From positions 1-7,956 of the forward strand of contig JBEAVE010000003.1 in assembly GCA_041161065.1 (NCBI GenBank): a stretch of 7,956 nt of DNA, given 5' to 3'. Below the pieces are notes generated by a model, which saw only the letters and a program-made list of their open reading frames with translations, searched no databases and had not been told where the DNA came from. Below, one piece after another: positions 6,944 through 7,956 of the stretch (position 1 is its first letter; every line of letters starts with the position of its first letter). The position numbers and the translations under genes were made by a program. The stretch is from DYRG01 sp041161065. Lineage in GTDB: Bacteria > Pseudomonadota > Gammaproteobacteria > Beggiatoales > Beggiatoaceae.

Positions 6944-6999
6944 TTTACTAAAAATAAACACAAAATAGGCAAAATTATCTCTTGCTTTTGATCACTACC
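6907..6999. mobile_element. 93-bp MITE-like element with 13-bp terminal inverted repeats
   Basis: GGTAGTGATCAAA (6907-6919) and TTTGATCACTACC (6987-6999) are exact inverted repeats, and a further GAGA/TCTC pair lies just inside. The core is AT-rich and noncoding. The outer nine bases GGTAGTGAT are identical to the end of the IS1-type element at 7192, so the element may be mobilised by that family. It interrupts one gene on its left, and its right end is exactly the breakpoint of the dmsB-like fragment. I see no clear target duplication. Confidence 0.65.
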
Positions 7000-7083
7000 C
7001 AAGTCAAAAACATATCTAACCCTGAATTAACCAAACCTTCCACCGGCTTTATTCCCCACTCAAAAGCCACCGTCGGCGGTTAA
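7000..7083 (+). pseudogene. 3'-terminal fragment of a second dmsB-like gene
   Basis: The last 28 codons of the four-cluster Fe-S gene (4338-4421) recur here with 8 differences in 84 bases. The frame is open and ends at the equivalent stop (TAA instead of TAG). Most differences are synonymous; only Met to Ile and Ile to Thr change the peptide, which reads QVKNISNPELTKPSTGFIPH and then SKATVGG. That pattern suggests the fragment came from a paralogue that evolved under protein-level constraint before it was truncated. The matching terminator follows. Similarity stops abruptly at 7000, the edge of the 93-bp element. No start codon is available, so it is a remnant. Confidence 0.9.
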
Positions 7084-7095
7084 TCCTTTTTGGCT

Positions 7096-7150
7096 ATTTG
7101 AAAATTTAAACCCTCTTCTGAATTATATTCGGAAGAGGGGTTTTCTTTAA
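7096..7150 (+). terminator. Copy 3 of the operon-terminator repeat
   Basis: CCCTCTTC (7111-7118) pairs with GAAGAGGG (7132-7139), and the loop GAATTATATT is nearly the same as in copy 1. TTTTCTTT follows. It is the terminator belonging to the duplicated dmsB-like tail. The rest of 7151-7191 contains only GGTGG and an ATG at 7173 whose frame closes in the IS end. Confidence 0.8.
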
Positions 7151-7460
7151 ACCTATTTTTAACGGTGGTTCTATGCTTTATTTAAGAAAACGGTAGTGAT
7201 ATAAAGTTAGGTGATAAGGCAAAAATTAAAGGGTAGCAAGATAGTAGTCGATAAAACAAAGAATAGCACCAAGATGGTTGATGAGTTTCTTTAAAAAAGC
7301 TAAAGTCTTTCTAACTAATCTAGAAACCCGTTGTTTTAAGGTATTATTAAACCTTTCTATATGATTCGTTTCTCCGCTTCCTTTCTCTGTTGTACGGTGA
7401 CATTTGCTCGGTAAAATACCCTGATAGGCTTTCCATTTATCTGTGTAAATAACCGCACAT

Positions 7461-7481
7461 TGGGGGTGGAGCAACACCCCG
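7461..7481 (-). repeat. GC-rich micro-hairpin, copy B
   Basis: The minus strand carries GGGGTGTTGCTCCACCCC, a 6-bp stem GGGGTG/CACCCC around TTGCTC, inside the transposase. The 21 bases at 7461-7481 are the exact reverse complement of 7748-7768. The conserved transposase reading (YR then QCAV) shows that 20 bases, 7463-7482, are an insertion. Confidence 0.85.
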
Positions 7482-7747
7482 AACGATAAATAGGAGGTAA
7501 AGTTTTCCATCATTCTTTAGCACTTTCTCTGCTTCTATCCCCAACATATACCCCAATAATTTCTCTTGTTTGCCTATCCATTGCTAACCAAACCCATGAT
7601 TTTAATTGCTTTTTTTGAACAAAACTACATCATTCATCTGCTTCTACTATTAAAGGTTGTGGAGGCTTTTTTTATATCTAATTCTTTATTTTCTTCATGT
7701 TTCTTCACCCGTTCTGCATACTTTTTGTTCACATAATATTGTAGCTA

Positions 7748-7768
7748 CGGGGTGTTGCTCCACCCCCA
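7748..7768 (+). repeat. GC-rich micro-hairpin, copy A
   Basis: The same 21-base sequence as copy B, in the opposite orientation, lies in the InsA-like part of the transposase. Between the Trp and Leu codons of the SKRW/LQYYVN segment, 21 bases (7746-7766) are extra. They keep the frame but add six codons and a TAG stop. Confidence 0.85.
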
Positions 7769-7956
7769 TCTTTTAGAAACTTGGGCACTTCGTACAATCC
7801 CTGCTAAGGATATTTTCTCTAACAAGAGTTTATCAATTAATTGTTTGGTTTCCTCTGATATTTTATTGGATTTTGGGTTCTGCACAAATTGACGCTTGCA
7901 CGCTTTACATTGGTATTTTTGTTTGCCTGAACCCGTTGAGCCATTTTTCACTACTT

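Larger units (their letters stand above)
7192..7956 (-). mobile_element. IS1-family insertion sequence, partial (runs off the right edge)
   Basis: The left boundary is proposed at GGTAGTGATATAAAGTTAGG (7192 onward), which lies 34 bases beyond the transposase stop and resembles IS1 ends in the inner AAGTTAGGTGAT part. The interior encodes, on the minus strand, an IS1-type InsA zinc-finger/HTH region followed by an InsB-like DDE region. The 5' end of the transposase and the other terminal repeat lie outside the window. The copy is decayed and cannot move by its own enzyme. Confidence 0.8.
7226..7956 (-). pseudogene. IS1-family transposase, decayed, 5' end outside window
   Basis: Read on the minus strand, the N-terminal piece (VKNGSTGSGKQKYQCKACKR, then QFVQNP and ISEETKQLIDKLLLEKISLA) is the zinc-ribbon and HTH of InsA-like proteins. 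Downstream, VEADE, WLAMDRQTREIIGVYVGDRS, CAVIYTDKWKAY and IERFNNTLKQRVSRLVRKTL match the InsB-like catalytic part, including the Asp of EADE, the Asp of YTD and the Glu of IERF. Lesions: a 21-bp hairpin insertion (7746-7766) between the Trp and Leu codons adds a stop; an A7 run (7667-7673) shifts frame by one base; TGA replaces an expected Trp codon at 7630-7632 and 7510-7512; a 20-bp hairpin insertion (7463-7482) in the YR/QCAV site shifts frame again. The gene ends at TAA 7226-7228. Confidence 0.85.

Noticed and set aside
7173..7196. Short ATG frame (8 codons) with GGTGG upstream, cut by the IS end, as a gene start truncated by the IS
   Set aside because: Too few codons remain to show that it was a gene; the other flank is outside the window.
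7510..7632. TGA at two expected Trp positions and no gene in the window ending in TGA, hinting at TGA read as Trp
   Set aside because: The long Mo-enzyme gene uses TGG for all its many Trp codons and never TGA, and the transposase also has frameshifts and insertions. Simple decay explains it.
7667..7673. Programmed -1 frameshift site of IS1 at the A7 run
   Set aside because: The downstream transposase frame is reached by a +1 shift, not -1; the -1 frame meets a stop within a few codons.
7461..7768. CRISPR-like or tandem array from the repeated GC-rich 21-mer
   Set aside because: There are only two copies, they are inverted relative to each other, and the intervening sequence is transposase coding DNA.

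Overview
The window looks like a chromosomal segment from a Gram-negative, probably gammaproteobacterial organism. The type of multiheme respiration, the decayed toxin-antitoxin and DUF262 genes and an IS1-type element would fit a filamentous or large sulfur bacterium (Beggiatoa/Thiothrix-like). That placement is an inference from gene style only; there is no rRNA or marker gene to confirm it.

Left part (1-4490), moderate GC: the 3' end of a Gly/Met-rich repeat protein and its hairpin terminator, then a near-perfect 27-bp palindrome, then a tight three-gene operon. The operon encodes a secreted pentaheme cytochrome c, a Tat-exported molybdopterin oxidoreductase of the DmsA type, and a four-cluster [4Fe-4S] protein of the DmsB type, and it ends in a strong terminator. 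The expected design is a periplasmic Mo enzyme wired through the FeS subunit to the pentaheme cytochrome. No DmsC-like membrane anchor lies in the window, so the cytochrome is the likely electron partner. The substrate cannot be read from sequence. One proximal Fe-S ligand position in the Mo subunit is His instead of Cys.

Middle part (4491-6999), AT-rich accessory DNA: a VapB-like antitoxin next to a C-terminal stub of its PIN toxin; a DUF262 (GmrSD/SspE-type defence) gene cut by an in-frame amber codon and carrying a reduced HNH-like tail; two hairpins; a small truncated ORF; and a 93-bp element with 13-bp inverted ends. This block is bracketed by two copies of the dmsB-like 3' end plus terminator (4338-4490 and 7000-7150).

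Right part (7192-7956, minus strand): an IS1-family insertion sequence running off the window, with a badly decayed transposase. Its lesions include two insertions of about 20 bp of the same GC-rich hairpin, in opposite orientations. Aligning the conserved transposase reading across each insertion gives their boundaries almost to the base. This tiny repeated hairpin, and the shared end sequence of the IS and the 93-bp element, are the most unusual signals in the window.
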